A stretch of DNA of 62,951 nucleotides from the NCBI GenBank assembly GCA_021775595.1, contig JAJFHN010000039.1, forward strand, positions 1-62,951. The letters are read 5' to 3'. This document shows, piece by piece, positions 1 to 7,468 of the stretch (position 1 is the stretch's first letter; each line of letters begins with the position of its first letter). Origin of the DNA: Hyphomicrobiales bacterium (GTDB lineage Bacteria > Pseudomonadota > Alphaproteobacteria > Rhizobiales > Methyloligellaceae). Under the pieces are notes generated by a model. It was not told the DNA's origin. It saw only the letters and a program-made list of their open reading frames with translations, and searched no databases. The translations under genes and the position numbers were made by a program.

Positions 1-27
1 TACGTATTTGAACCTTAGGAGCTAGTC

Positions 28-114
28 ATGACTTTAGGTAAAATGATAGTAATACTAATTGTTTTAACAGTTCTATGGATTATTGCTTATAACGCAATTA
101 TATATATCCTGTAG
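28..114 (+). CDS. small membrane peptide (28 aa)
   Basis: Reads MTLGKMIVILIV and onward as one hydrophobic helix, so a single-pass inner-membrane peptide is likely. AGGAG lies 7 bases before the ATG. It is short and unrecognised; the good ribosome site and the early-gene setting are the only support. Confidence 0.5.
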   Translation: MTLGKMIVILIVLTVLWIIAYNAIIYIL

Positions 115-175
115 AACAGTATGCAACATCGGCAATAATGCCATTTATGTAACAACTAACACGGAGATTAATATC

Positions 176-571
176 ATGAATATGCTCGCAACCACAGCAC
201 AGACACCAGCTAAAGTTACACCTATTAATAAGAATAAGTTACCAAGAGATAAGTTTGTTCTTGGTGATTCAGAGTGTAACTTTGAGGTTACTCCAGCAGG
301 TACTGGTAAGCTTACTGCTGAACAAGTACAGAGTGTATTAGTTAATCCTAATACTAAGATCAATCCATCTAATGGAGCTGGTCTATCGGTATCGTTTATT
401 AAATACCATGATTGGAAAGGTGAGCAAAAGCCCGAGTTTAGGCATATTGGATTCATTAACCGTGCTGACGGGGACAATATGGAAATGAAAGATCTTCCTG
501 ATGTTCTTAAAGCAGCTGAAGATTATGTTATCAAAGCTAGCTCCTTTGATGAACTTATCGAGTTATTCTGA
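176..571 (+). CDS. hypothetical early protein (131 aa)
   Basis: A soluble protein of no recognised family. The frame is open further upstream, but I chose the ATG at 176 because ACGGAG sits just before it and the upstream 31 residues read like a leader. The C-terminal half is acidic (KDLPDVLKAAEDYV). It is followed at once by a hairpin terminator, so it ends an early transcript. Confidence 0.7.
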   Translation: MNMLATTAQTPAKVTPINKNKLPRDKFVLGDSECNFEVTPAGTGKLTAEQVQSVLVNPNTKINPSNGAGLSVSFIKYHDWKGEQKPEFRHIGFINRADGDNMEMKDLPDVLKAAEDYVIKASSFDELIELF

Positions 572-613
572 GCGTAGCGAAGTTCAATGCTTTAGCGCTG
601 TTCTAACCTTATG

Positions 614-648
614 GCTAGGAGTCCTTAATTGGACTCCTGGCTATTTAT
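614..648 (+). terminator. hairpin terminator
   Basis: AGGAGTCC-TTAATT-GGACTCCT with outer GC pairs gives about an 11 bp stem, followed by TATTTATTAATT. It sits between the 176-571 gene and the next gene, on the plus strand. The tract is not pure T, so a processing hairpin is possible. Confidence 0.55.
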
Positions 649-673
649 TAATTAAGATAAAGAAAGTTTAATC

Positions 674-940
674 ATGTTTGATTTATTTGTAGTTATAATT
701 TTCGTCATATGTATCAATATCTTTTTAAAAGGTAATACTACCCCACAATCGTTAAAGTATCTTAAAAAGCATTGGTATACACCAGCTTATGATCATACTG
801 ACGATCCAGATAATAAACTAAGATCTGGATTATCTATTTATGTAGATTATGAAACAGGAATACAATATGTATCCACAAGAATAGGAGGAATACACCCTCG
901 ACTAGATAATGACGGTAGACTTATGCGATTTAAGAAATAA
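674..940 (+). CDS. membrane-anchored hypothetical protein (88 aa)
   Basis: Residues 2-18 form a hydrophobic helix (LFVVIIFVICINIFL), followed by a polar cytoplasmic or periplasmic domain with WYTPAYDHTDDPDNK. No family was recognised. AAGAAAG precedes the ATG. Confidence 0.65.
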   Translation: MFDLFVVIIFVICINIFLKGNTTPQSLKYLKKHWYTPAYDHTDDPDNKLRSGLSIYVDYETGIQYVSTRIGGIHPRLDNDGRLMRFKK

Positions 941-996
941 TACATATGCCTCCGGCTAATTTACTCTTTAACTAAAATAGTGTTAGGAGAATAACT

Positions 997-1254
997 ATGC
1001 CTATAAATTGGAAACCAATAGAACCAAAGAAACAATTAACATACGGTGATCTAAAGAAAGGAGATACTTTCAGATTTGTATCTAATTCTCGTTTTAATAG
1101 TAGAGGGAATGCAGATGCAGTAAGAATGAAAAATGATAGTGAAGGGCATCAGATTATAAAAAGTAATACTTGGTTAGGAAATGCATACACTGATGACGAT
1201 CCAGATGAACCGGTTAAAATTGTAAATATTAATGCTCAGATCATTGAGGAATAA
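997..1254 (+). CDS. hypothetical early protein (85 aa)
   Basis: A small basic-acidic soluble protein beginning MPINWKPIEPKKQLTYGDLKKGDTF. The phrase LKKGDTFRFV resembles small beta-barrel phage proteins, but I cannot name a family. TTAGGAGAA lies upstream of the ATG. The next gene begins 13 bases after its stop, so the two are probably co-transcribed. Confidence 0.7.
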   Translation: MPINWKPIEPKKQLTYGDLKKGDTFRFVSNSRFNSRGNADAVRMKNDSEGHQIIKSNTWLGNAYTDDDPDEPVKIVNINAQIIEE

Positions 1255-1267
1255 CTACGGGGATCCT

Positions 1268-1618
1268 GTGATTAAATTAATCATAGCAGGCGGAAGAAAA
1301 TTTAATAATCTTAAGTTAATGGTCAATTCTCTTACTGAATTCTTACCAACACCTGATGAAACTACCGTTATCTCAGGTATGGCAAGAGGAGCAGATATAT
1401 TAGGAGTTGTAGTAGCAAAAGCTAACTCATTACCGATTATTCAAATGCCTGCTGATTGGGATAAATATGGTAAGTCAGCTGGACATATCCGTAATGAAGA
1501 AATGGCTAAAATAGCTACCCATGCGTTGATATTCTGGGATGGTAAGAGCAGGGGAACTAGAAGTATGATTCGTCTAAGTGAACAGTATAAATTAATTACT
1601 AAAGTAATCAGATATTAG
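1268..1618 (+). CDS. SLOG-superfamily DUF2493 (YspA-like) protein
   Basis: The N-terminus VIKLIIAGGRKFNN, then VISGMARGADILG, MPADWDKYGKSAGHIRNEEM and ALIFWDGKSRGTRSMI, are the conserved blocks of the DUF2493 Rossmann-like fold related to DprA and nucleotide-binding SLOG proteins. I start it at GTG 1268 with GGGGAT in front, which removes a 12-residue overlap with the previous gene. The family is thought to bind nucleotides or nucleic acid; the phage role is unknown. Confidence 0.8.
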   Translation: MIKLIIAGGRKFNNLKLMVNSLTEFLPTPDETTVISGMARGADILGVVVAKANSLPIIQMPADWDKYGKSAGHIRNEEMAKIATHALIFWDGKSRGTRSMIRLSEQYKLITKVIRY

Positions 1619-1627
1619 GAGATCTAA

Positions 1628-2092
1628 ATGAAATACTTGTACTCATTAATTTTAATTATATTAGTTACTATTATTTTATCTAAAGTAGTTGAGTCAGCTA
1701 CTCCTATGACTACGGCAGAAAAAAATGAGAGATATTGCTTAGCTATGAATATCTATTTTGAAGGTAGAAGTGAAGATAACCGCGGTCAACAGGCTATAGG
1801 GTATGTGACGTTAAATAGAGTATTGAGTCATAAATACCCTAATTCTATTTGTAAAGTAGTATGGCAACGGTCTCAGTTCTCTTGGACTCATGACGGTAAG
1901 CCAGATACTATTCACAATACCAAAGCATGGAAGAGAGCAACTATGATTGCTGATTATGTCCTTAGTTCTTATCTAAAAGATACTACAGGAGGAGCTCTGT
2001 TCTATCATGCTCATTATGTAAAACCTTACTGGATTAAGGGTATGAAACACCGTAAGGTTATTGGCAATCACGTATTCTATACTGGAAGATAG
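1628..2092 (+). CDS. SleB-like cell wall hydrolase
   Basis: Residues 1-24 are a hydrophobic signal or signal-anchor (YSLILIILVTIILSK). The rest matches the SleB/CwlJ hydrolase domain: AMNIYFEGRSE carries the expected catalytic Glu, followed by GYVTLNRV, SQFSW and GGALFYHAHYV. Members cleave peptidoglycan, so this acts in the periplasm. It lies in the early block, far from the late M15 endolysin, so it may remodel the wall early or be made for the virion or for lysis. AGGAG precedes the ATG. Confidence 0.85.
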   Translation: MKYLYSLILIILVTIILSKVVESATPMTTAEKNERYCLAMNIYFEGRSEDNRGQQAIGYVTLNRVLSHKYPNSICKVVWQRSQFSWTHDGKPDTIHNTKAWKRATMIADYVLSSYLKDTTGGALFYHAHYVKPYWIKGMKHRKVIGNHVFYTGR

Positions 2093-2096
2093 ACCA

Positions 2097-2273
2097 ATGA
2101 AACTATATAAAATAGAGCATAAAGATGCGTATATTCCTGAAGCAACTACTCAGGTATCTTTAGTTAAAGCTGTAAATCGTTGGAATGCTATTTTTAAATT
2201 AGTAGGGCAACATTCGCCTGTATTCCAGGTAATTAAGAAAGTACGTAGAGTAGGTCCATTCGTTAGTATGTAA
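2097..2273 (+). CDS. hypothetical protein (58 aa)
   Basis: A small basic protein (MKLYKIEHKDAYIPEATTQVS). I chose ATG 2097 because GGAAGA lies before it, and it begins 4 bases after the hydrolase stop, suggesting translational coupling. No family recognised. Confidence 0.6.
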   Translation: MKLYKIEHKDAYIPEATTQVSLVKAVNRWNAIFKLVGQHSPVFQVIKKVRRVGPFVSM

Positions 2274-2297
2274 TGATGCTATCTTTATTTTATATCT

Positions 2298-2430
2298 TTA
2301 GACTTCTAATCTAAGGAGGTGCGTTATGTAATAACTAAGAGCTAGACTCTATAAACTTATTGTAAACATATATTTATGTTACTGCCGTATACAGGCTACA
2401 CCTGAGTATTGTGTATAAACTGCTCACCTC
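2298..2430 (+). other. possible structured RNA in the 2274-2507 gap
   Basis: The gap holds the hairpin TTAGA-CTTCTAA-TCTAA, a GAGGTG/CACCTC pairing 103 bases apart, and GTAAACATA/TATGTTAC with one bulge inside it. I see no convincing coding sequence until 2508. The pairings are short, so this is weaker than the elements near 19.0 and 26.6 kb. Confidence 0.3.
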
Positions 2431-2507
2431 ATTTAATCAGGAGAATCCCTAATAGATGCTAGAGACTATAATAAACTTTTCTTATTTCTTTTCTTAGAGA
2501 TTACTTT

Positions 2508-2612
2508 ATGAAACTTAGAGATGAACTTAATAGAACAAAAGAATCTTTAGTTATAGAGCAAGTTAAAACAGAAACACTTATGTTAGTTATTACGAAAGTA
2601 TGCAATGTCTAA
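2508..2612 (+). CDS. small peptide (34 aa), coupled to next gene
   Basis: Reads MKLRDELNRTKESLVIEQ and onward. Its stop overlaps the ATG of the next gene by 8 bases, the arrangement expected for translational coupling. The charged, helical composition is protein-like. No family recognised, and it may be only a leader peptide. Confidence 0.45.
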   Translation: MKLRDELNRTKESLVIEQVKTETLMLVITKVCNV

Positions 2613-2892
2613 TAATACATTTTCTACTAAATTATTTGTATTCAATATTAATAAAAGGATTATATTAAAAGAATTTATAGATCTGGAAAGTGTAATTAAA
2701 CATAATTTCATGTTAACAACACCTTATGTACCCGGAGATGTAGTACTCAACGCTGGTGATACATTCTCTATTGATACAATTTCTTTTTCTACACTTCTTT
2801 TGAAAGAACTAAATAGTTATATAGAAAATAAAGATATGGTTCTTATTGGAATGCGAGAAGGAAATTCTACAATTAGATTATATAAAGAATAA
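2605..2892 (+). CDS. hypothetical protein (95 aa)
   Basis: A soluble protein with no recognised family (SNNTFSTKLFVFNINKR). It has no strong ribosome site of its own but overlaps the end of the preceding small ORF, so it is probably translated by coupling. Confidence 0.6.
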   Translation: MSNNTFSTKLFVFNINKRIILKEFIDLESVIKHNFMLTTPYVPGDVVLNAGDTFSIDTISFSTLLLKELNSYIENKDMVLIGMREGNSTIRLYKE

Positions 2893-2958
2893 TTTTAGAT
2901 CTAACTGAGGAATAACTATGCTTTATTAAATTACTTACAAATAAATAGTAGGTACACC

Positions 2959-3186
2959 ATGTTTAAACTACTATTAACTATTATAATAATAATAAATATA
3001 TTAGTAGTTATATGGTCTATATGTATTTATTTATATAAAGATGGTGTGGCAGCTGGTATGAAAATAGGTAAACAAACAGAGAATAGAGATAATTCCTATG
3101 CAGCTAAGAAACGTTTAAAAGAAAGAGCAAAGTATCTAATAGTCCGACTAGATATTAATGGTATTGAAATAGTAGATGAGGAGTAA
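2959..3186 (+). CDS. single-pass membrane protein (75 aa)
   Basis: Residues 3-25 are strongly hydrophobic (LLLTIIIIINILVVIWSICIY), followed by a basic-acidic tail (KKRLKERAKYLIVRL). The topology is signal-anchor. The next gene starts 4 bases after its stop codon. Confidence 0.65.
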   Translation: MFKLLLTIIIIINILVVIWSICIYLYKDGVAAGMKIGKQTENRDNSYAAKKRLKERAKYLIVRLDINGIEIVDEE

Positions 3187-3189
3187 TAG

Positions 3190-3618
3190 ATGTACGGGGT
3201 TAAAATATTACATCCAGATGGTACTATTAAGCAGGAAATCTCCTCAGAAGCCGTCACACGCCAGTATTGGGAAAAATATAATGACATAAGGCTTCCTATC
3301 ACTTCTAAAAATAAAGAGGTTAAAACAGCCTTCTGCTCAATCTGCGAGGAATCCTTCCTTCAAGTAGATAAAAGATCTAAAACCTGTAGTGAAGATTGTA
3401 GAAGAGATAGAAATACTAAATTAGCTAGAAAAAGAAAACCTATGGTTGATTTAACTAGAAAATGTGTAGAATGTCCTACTGTATTTACTCCTAAATACCA
3501 TCAAATTATTGCTTGTTCAGAAAAATGTAATAATATACGTAAAAAGAAAATACAGGTAGCTAGAACTAGAAGAACTACTCTTAGACTAGCCGAAAAAAGA
3601 AAGAGAAATAAACAATGA
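3190..3618 (+). CDS. zinc-finger protein, paralogue of 7967-8665
   Basis: The N-terminal module (VKILHPDGTIKQEISSEAV, then YWEKYN) matches the start of the 232-aa protein at 7967. It is followed by two Cys4 clusters: CSICEESF with CSEDC, and CVECPTVF with CSEKC. These look like treble-clef zinc ribbons. The C-terminus is very basic (RTRRTTLRLAEKRKRNK), suggesting nucleic-acid binding. The role is unknown; the paired modules suggest a small phage-specific family. Confidence 0.65.
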   Translation: MYGVKILHPDGTIKQEISSEAVTRQYWEKYNDIRLPITSKNKEVKTAFCSICEESFLQVDKRSKTCSEDCRRDRNTKLARKRKPMVDLTRKCVECPTVFTPKYHQIIACSEKCNNIRKKKIQVARTRRTTLRLAEKRKRNKQ

Positions 3619-3761
3619 GATTATTTATAATTTTTGCATTAATGGCTTTACTTGTATCTTTTCTAATATTTACAGAACTAGAGAATAATTGTCCTGAAGA
3701 CAATACAGAGTATGAATGCCCTATGCCTGAAGATATGGATTCAGGAGTATTACCTCAGTAA
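3615..3761 (+). CDS. small membrane protein (48 aa)
   Basis: The ATG overlaps the previous stop as ATGA. Residues 2-20 form a membrane helix or signal peptide (LFIIFALMALLVSFLIF), followed by an acidic tail with two Cys (NCPEDNTEYECPMPED). It could be a small periplasmic protein. No family recognised. Confidence 0.5.
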   Translation: MRLFIIFALMALLVSFLIFTELENNCPEDNTEYECPMPEDMDSGVLPQ

Positions 3762-3794
3762 CCGTATCCGGTAGATCGGAGAGGGGCAAGAAAC

Positions 3795-3899
3795 ATGAGT
3801 GACCCTATTTATATATTTTACGGATTTTTGGTGGAATACAGGTTTGCATGGTGGCAAGCCAACAAGCAATCAAGAAAGGGAACAAAGGGATTAAAATGA
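3795..3899 (+). CDS. small protein (34 aa), first gene of a distinct cassette
   Basis: Reads MSDPIYIFYGFLVEYRFAWW and ends basic. GAGAGGGG stands before the ATG, and the stop overlaps the next ATG as ATGA. It opens a run of genes to 5667 joined by such overlaps and visibly richer in G+C than the flanks. Confidence 0.45.
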   Translation: MSDPIYIFYGFLVEYRFAWWQANKQSRKGTKGLK

Positions 3900-4273
3900 C
3901 TAAAACTCCGGAAGAAAAAGCAGTGGCGATCGCAGAGTTTTTGGGCATTGATTTGGATATGTGTTGTCCTGCACAGTGTTGGTTCCACGAAGACGCATGG
4001 CGATCATTAGACCAATTTATTGTTTGGCTCTCCTCCCCAGAAGGTGAAGTTGCGATGATGGATAAGTTGGCTTTATGGTGCGACAAAAAGCCAAAAGAGC
4101 GGGAGTTTGAAATTGGGTATCTATCCTTCTCAATGCTTTTTGATTGCCCCTGCTGGATGGTATGGATTGGGGAAGAACTTGGTGTATCTGAGCCGATAGC
4201 GCATCAAGCAAATAAAGATCGCAATGCCGCACTACAAGCGGCCATCCTGCAAATGCTGGGAAAGGGGGAGTGA
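3896..4273 (+). CDS. hypothetical protein of the 3.8-5.7 kb cassette (125 aa)
   Basis: Starts MTKTPEEKAVAIAEFLGID at the ATG overlapping the previous stop. It is Trp- and Cys-rich (CCPAQCWFHEDAW, CPCWMVWIGEE). The pattern of AEFLG, then W.DAW..L, then the WIG block resembles small phage proteins that take a substrate number as argument, but no named family is assured. The octamer GCGATCGC occurs near its start (3926-3933). Confidence 0.6.
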   Translation: MTKTPEEKAVAIAEFLGIDLDMCCPAQCWFHEDAWRSLDQFIVWLSSPEGEVAMMDKLALWCDKKPKEREFEIGYLSFSMLFDCPCWMVWIGEELGVSEPIAHQANKDRNAALQAAILQMLGKGE

Positions 4274-4378
4274 GTGGGAGAGCTAGCTAGTGCAATTAGG
4301 GTATTAGCATGGTGTCTATTCTGGGGATTAATTGTCCATGCTTGCTCAATTAGGCAAGTTATTGAGGTAACAAAATGA
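4274..4378 (+). CDS. small membrane peptide (34 aa)
   Basis: Starts at GTG 4274 directly after the previous stop, with a very strong GGGGGAG ribosome site inside the preceding gene end. The centre is hydrophobic (VLAWCLFWGLIVHA). The stop overlaps the next start as ATGA. This tight packing supports a real gene. Confidence 0.5.
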   Translation: MGELASAIRVLAWCLFWGLIVHACSIRQVIEVTK

Positions 4379-4683
4379 CCACAAAACAAATAACAAACGA
4401 AATGATCTTTGATCGGTTGGGGTGGATAAAAGAATTTCCATTTGGAGCTACCGGAGTTTGGTGTTGGACATTCCAGGGGGAAGATATGGTTGATTCTGCT
4501 AGAGATGAAACACTCCCAGACCCACTCCACGACCTGAATGCTGCTTTTAAGTATGTAGCTGTTGAAATTCCTCCTGCTGATTTGGGGGAAATAGTAAGAA
4601 TGGCTATGACGATGCCACGAGAGAATCTACCTCTCGCCATCTGCCAAGCGTTCATGGATTTACCTGTGGAGGAGAAGAAGTGA
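4375..4683 (+). CDS. hypothetical protein (102 aa)
   Basis: Soluble, with W-rich N-terminus (RLGWIKEFPFGATGVWCW) and the phrase DLNAAFKYV, which recalls small phage proteins related to the gene at 3896. Overlaps both neighbours by a few bases. Function unknown. Confidence 0.6.
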   Translation: MTTKQITNEMIFDRLGWIKEFPFGATGVWCWTFQGEDMVDSARDETLPDPLHDLNAAFKYVAVEIPPADLGEIVRMAMTMPRENLPLAICQAFMDLPVEEKK

Positions 4684-4955
4684 TGAATATACCAGTCATA
4701 ATAAACAGCAAGCACACAAGGACAGGTCTTGCAGTTAAATACCCCCTGGGGAGAATTGAAGAAGTAATTTTGGAAGAAGGGAAAAAGATCATTGGCACTT
4801 GTAATGGAGAGTCACCTTGTGAAAAGTGGCACCCTGCAAAAAATAAACACGAAAGACCTTTTTGTTTAATGGCAGTTGGAATGCACGGTGATCTATTCTT
4901 AATGGACCCAGAAACTTTTGGATGCCGTCCTTACTGGAAAAAAAAGGAGAAGTGA
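4683..4955 (+). CDS. hypothetical protein (90 aa)
   Basis: I use ATG 4683 after GGAGGAG. It contains CNGESPCEKWHPAKNKHERPFC, four potential metal ligands of Cys and His, so a small metal-binding fold is possible. No family recognised. Confidence 0.55.
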   Translation: MNIPVIINSKHTRTGLAVKYPLGRIEEVILEEGKKIIGTCNGESPCEKWHPAKNKHERPFCLMAVGMHGDLFLMDPETFGCRPYWKKKEK

Positions 4956-5287
4956 TGAAAAAAACACTATTGATATTATTACTGTTAACCACTCCCGTTG
5001 AAGCGGTAGACCTATCCGACCCACTGCTTGAGGGCGGCCTGTTCCTTATAAACACATCACCGGTTTACGATAAAGACGGGAACCCTTTTATCGTGGATAT
5101 CTTCCTGAAATGCGAAACTCCCCAATCAACCAACATTGAATCAGTGGCATCTGGTTATATGAGGAAAACCTTTACTGACGATACTCACAAGCTGGAAGTA
5201 TCTGTACCCACCAGTATTGTGTTTAATTTTGATCAAGATGTTCCAGTGCAGAAATGCTCTTTGAAGATTCAAGGGCATACACAATGA
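4955..5287 (+). CDS. secreted hypothetical protein (110 aa)
   Basis: Starts at ATG 4955, overlapping the previous stop, with AAAAGGAGAAG in front. Residues 1-17 are a classic signal peptide (MKKTLLILLLLTTPVEA) with an AxA-like cleavage region. The mature part has two Cys (KCETPQ, QKCSLK) that may form a disulphide, so a periplasmic protein is likely. Confidence 0.65.
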   Translation: MKKTLLILLLLTTPVEAVDLSDPLLEGGLFLINTSPVYDKDGNPFIVDIFLKCETPQSTNIESVASGYMRKTFTDDTHKLEVSVPTSIVFNFDQDVPVQKCSLKIQGHTQ

Positions 5288-5667
5288 GCGATCGAATGAG
5301 TGATGAAAAAATAAAAGAAAAACTTGCAAAAGCACACCAAATGGTTAGCGATCTTTGTCATGGGCGAGAGGAATGGTTGATGCAAATTCCAGCGCGTCCA
5401 GATAAAGACCCTGACCTTGTTATAGCTTCTGGATTGTATGCAGGTGATCAAGCGTTTGAATTACTTATAGAAGCTAGGGAAGCTGAGAAGCGGCTAGATA
5501 TACGAAATAAACAACAAGAGGGGACCATTATTCGTATGAGAAAAGAAAACGCTGAGTTGAAGTTTAAGCTAGGCCCGACAAACTGTGTTCATTGCGGTAG
5601 CCATTTGATTTTTGGGGAGTTGCATGGATGTAGTCAACTAGCAGAATGGAAAAGAAAGAATGACTAA
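5284..5667 (+). CDS. coiled-coil zinc-binding-like protein (127 aa)
   Basis: Begins MSDRMSDEKIKEKLAKAHQ at the ATGA overlap. The middle is helical and charged (EAREAEKRLDIRNKQQE), and the C-terminus has CVHCGSHLIFGELHGC, a compact Cys3/His zinc-ribbon-like motif. Last gene of the 3795-5667 cassette. Role unknown. Confidence 0.6.
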   Translation: MSDRMSDEKIKEKLAKAHQMVSDLCHGREEWLMQIPARPDKDPDLVIASGLYAGDQAFELLIEAREAEKRLDIRNKQQEGTIIRMRKENAELKFKLGPTNCVHCGSHLIFGELHGCSQLAEWKRKND

Positions 5668-5736
5668 GCGGAAAATAATAATCTTAAAGAACAAATGAAG
5701 TAAAATAATCTATATAACTTAAAGGAAATATTAGAA

Positions 5737-6015
5737 ATGACTAGAAAAGATCTTATAAAACAATATGCTAAAAAAGCAGCAATTACCTATGATAAAGCAG
5801 ATGCACAATTTAAAGCAGTTATAGAAGTAATTGTCGATAATATTACTACTAAACCTAAAGTAGACATTAGGGGATTGGGAGTATTTAAACAAAAGACTAG
5901 TAATGCTAGAGTAGGAAGAAATCCTAAGACAGGAGCAGAAGTACAAATTCCTGAAAAACAGAAGATTGCTTTTAAAGTATCAAATACCCTAAGAAAGGCT
6001 ATCAATACAAAGTAG
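5737..6015 (+). CDS. HU/IHF-family DNA-binding protein
   Basis: 92 residues, the normal size for HU. The sequence follows the family: TRKDLIKQYAKKA at the N-terminus, IRGLGVFKQKTSNARVGRNPKTGAEVQIPE for the beta arm, with RVGRNPKTGA the signature, and KIAFKVSNTLRKAI at the end. It probably bends and compacts phage DNA as a homodimer or with host HU. AAAGGAAA precedes the ATG. It is followed by a 12 bp inverted repeat. Confidence 0.92.
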   Translation: MTRKDLIKQYAKKAAITYDKADAQFKAVIEVIVDNITTKPKVDIRGLGVFKQKTSNARVGRNPKTGAEVQIPEKQKIAFKVSNTLRKAINTK

Positions 6016-6021
6016 TAAATT

Positions 6022-6167
6022 AGACCTGCCTATTTACTTAGAGTTTATCATAATATACAGAAAGGCTAGGTGTCTGCATGAGGAATTATGAGAAGGAAAA
6101 CATTTGATTTTAAACAAAGGCCGATAATAGGAAGAAGCAATCATAGTGATTGAACATAGGCAGGTCT
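6022..6167 (+). other. structured element closed by a 12 bp perfect stem
   Basis: AGACCTGCCTAT (6022-6033) pairs perfectly with ATAGGCAGGTCT (6156-6167), enclosing 122 bases. Inside is CAATCA-TAG-TGATTG (6138-6152), a 6 bp stem with a 3-base loop. It lies between the HU gene and a bidirectional terminator. It could be a small RNA or a 3' UTR structure. A 21-codon ATG frame inside it (near 6089) is not convincing. Confidence 0.45.
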
Positions 6168-6222
6168 TTAAATATAAACAAATTTATCTAGAATTAACTA
6201 GGTAATGTATTACTAATTAACG

Positions 6223-6256
6223 AAAGGCCACATACCTATTAAAGTATGTGGCCTTT
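6223..6256. terminator. bidirectional terminator
   Basis: AAAGGCCACATAC (6223-6235) pairs with GTATGTGGCCTTT (6244-6256), a 13 bp stem with an 8-base loop and short T/A flanks on both sides. It separates the plus-strand early genes from the converging minus-strand virion-type gene. Confidence 0.8.
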
Positions 6257-6291
6257 CTATTGCCTAAGGGTAGCGATTGCCCAGGCAGAGA

Positions 6292-6975
6292 TTATGCTTG
6301 TGTAACTCCTACAAGATCTTCTTTGAGGTCTGTACCTTGTACATGCATCCAGATAACAACTGCGGATCCATCCAGGGTAGCAGGAGCTACAGTACCCCGT
6401 ACGTCGCCAGTCGTAGTAGTAGCTACAGTAGTATCCCCAACTACTCCGCCGTGAGTAGCATCAATTACGCCATTAAATACACTCTGTACGATATCTGATA
6501 GATCCGTAAGAAAATATGGAAGTCCTAGTACTTGTCCATCTCCTACCGTAAGACCTGTAATATCAGCAGATGTTTCGATATTAGTAATAGTCTTAAAAGC
6601 TTTCTTACCAGTCATGCTAGTGCCACTGGCACTGGCTTCAGACATTGTTTCACCATACATATCTGTACCAGTAATTGTTAAAATAGCTGTACCTGTCCAG
6701 GCAGCTACTACATTACGGGGTACAAGTTGTACGCCGCCAAGAGCCCCGGCTGCAATAGCTACAGCTGCCGTACCACTAACAGAAAATACTCCAAGAGCAG
6801 TTAAATCCTGTGAAACACAATGCCCATCAGCATCTGCAGTAGCAGGGCTACCTAAAGCACATTTAGTAAGTGAAGTCACTGGAGCACCTGTTCTACCATT
6901 AATTCCCATTAAAGGAGCATAACGAGCCTTACCGTGGTACATTTCTTCTGCAAGTGTAATAGTTTGTTTAGCCAT
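6292..6975 (-). CDS. putative virion structural/decoration protein
   Basis: About 227 residues from ATG 6975, which has GGAGAT in front; an ATG 15 bases upstream lies inside that ribosome site. The chain is small-residue rich (GTAAVAIAAGALGGVQL, GTAILTITGTDMYGE), like beta-rich phage head proteins and their decoration proteins. It is the only minus-strand gene in the early half, so it probably has its own late promoter in the 6976-7050 gap. N4 likewise carries its decoration gene (17) apart from the other virion genes. The role as a decoration protein is inferred. Confidence 0.6.
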   Translation of the reverse strand: MAKQTITLAEEMYHGKARYAPLMGINGRTGAPVTSLTKCALGSPATADADGHCVSQDLTALGVFSVSGTAAVAIAAGALGGVQLVPRNVVAAWTGTAILTITGTDMYGETMSEASASGTSMTGKKAFKTITNIETSADITGLTVGDGQVLGLPYFLTDLSDIVQSVFNGVIDATHGGVVGDTTVATTTTGDVRGTVAPATLDGSAVVIWMHVQGTDLKEDLVGVTQA

Positions 6976-7050
6976 GATATCCATCTCCAATTAAATTAAA
7001 GAAAGCAAAGTGTTTTGCCAGATTATTTAATATAACCTATTAGAAGATAT

Positions 7051-7281
7051 ATGAAAATTACTAATTTCACTTTTGTATGTATAAAAGGAACTTACATTAC
7101 TTTTAATGAAGAAGAAGGGCCTGTATACATAGAAAAAACAAATACAGTAGCCTATGAATACGTTAGTAATCCCCGAGCTATTAGAAATATTAATCTTATG
7201 TTACAGGATACTGAATACATACAATTAACCCGAATAGACTATGGAGGAGTTATTCCTCCCTACTTTATAAATTTCAATTAA
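7051..7281 (+). CDS. hypothetical protein (76 aa)
   Basis: A beta-rich small protein (MKITNFTFVCIKGTYITFNEEEG). Divergent from the virion-type gene at 6975. It heads a compact operon that runs to 8665. No family recognised. Confidence 0.6.
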   Translation: MKITNFTFVCIKGTYITFNEEEGPVYIEKTNTVAYEYVSNPRAIRNINLMLQDTEYIQLTRIDYGGVIPPYFINFN

Positions 7282-7286
7282 TAATT

Positions 7287-7466
7287 ATGAAAAATTTATT
7301 AGATAGAATTTCTATATTAGAAAAGCAATTAAATACAGCTCATGCAGATATACGTAAAGCTAAAAAACGTATTAGAGAACTGGAAGAATGGAAAATCAAT
7401 ACAAAGGCAGATATGCAAGCACGTATAGAATATGACGAAGAGGCAAATAATAAAGGATTTTTCTAA
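7287..7466 (+). CDS. small coiled-coil protein (59 aa)
   Basis: Reads MKNLLDRISILEKQLNTAHA then DIRKAKKRIRELEEW, a clear heptad pattern of about 40 residues, so it probably oligomerises. It fits between neighbours with gaps of 5 and 2 bases. It has no strong ribosome site and is probably coupled to the gene before it. Confidence 0.6.
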   Translation: MKNLLDRISILEKQLNTAHADIRKAKKRIRELEEWKINTKADMQARIEYDEEANNKGFF

Positions 7467-7468
7467 AC

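Noticed and set aside
6248-6922. Plus-strand frames across 6248-6922
   Set aside because: They overlie the minus-strand virion-type gene, which has the better start site, composition and terminator.
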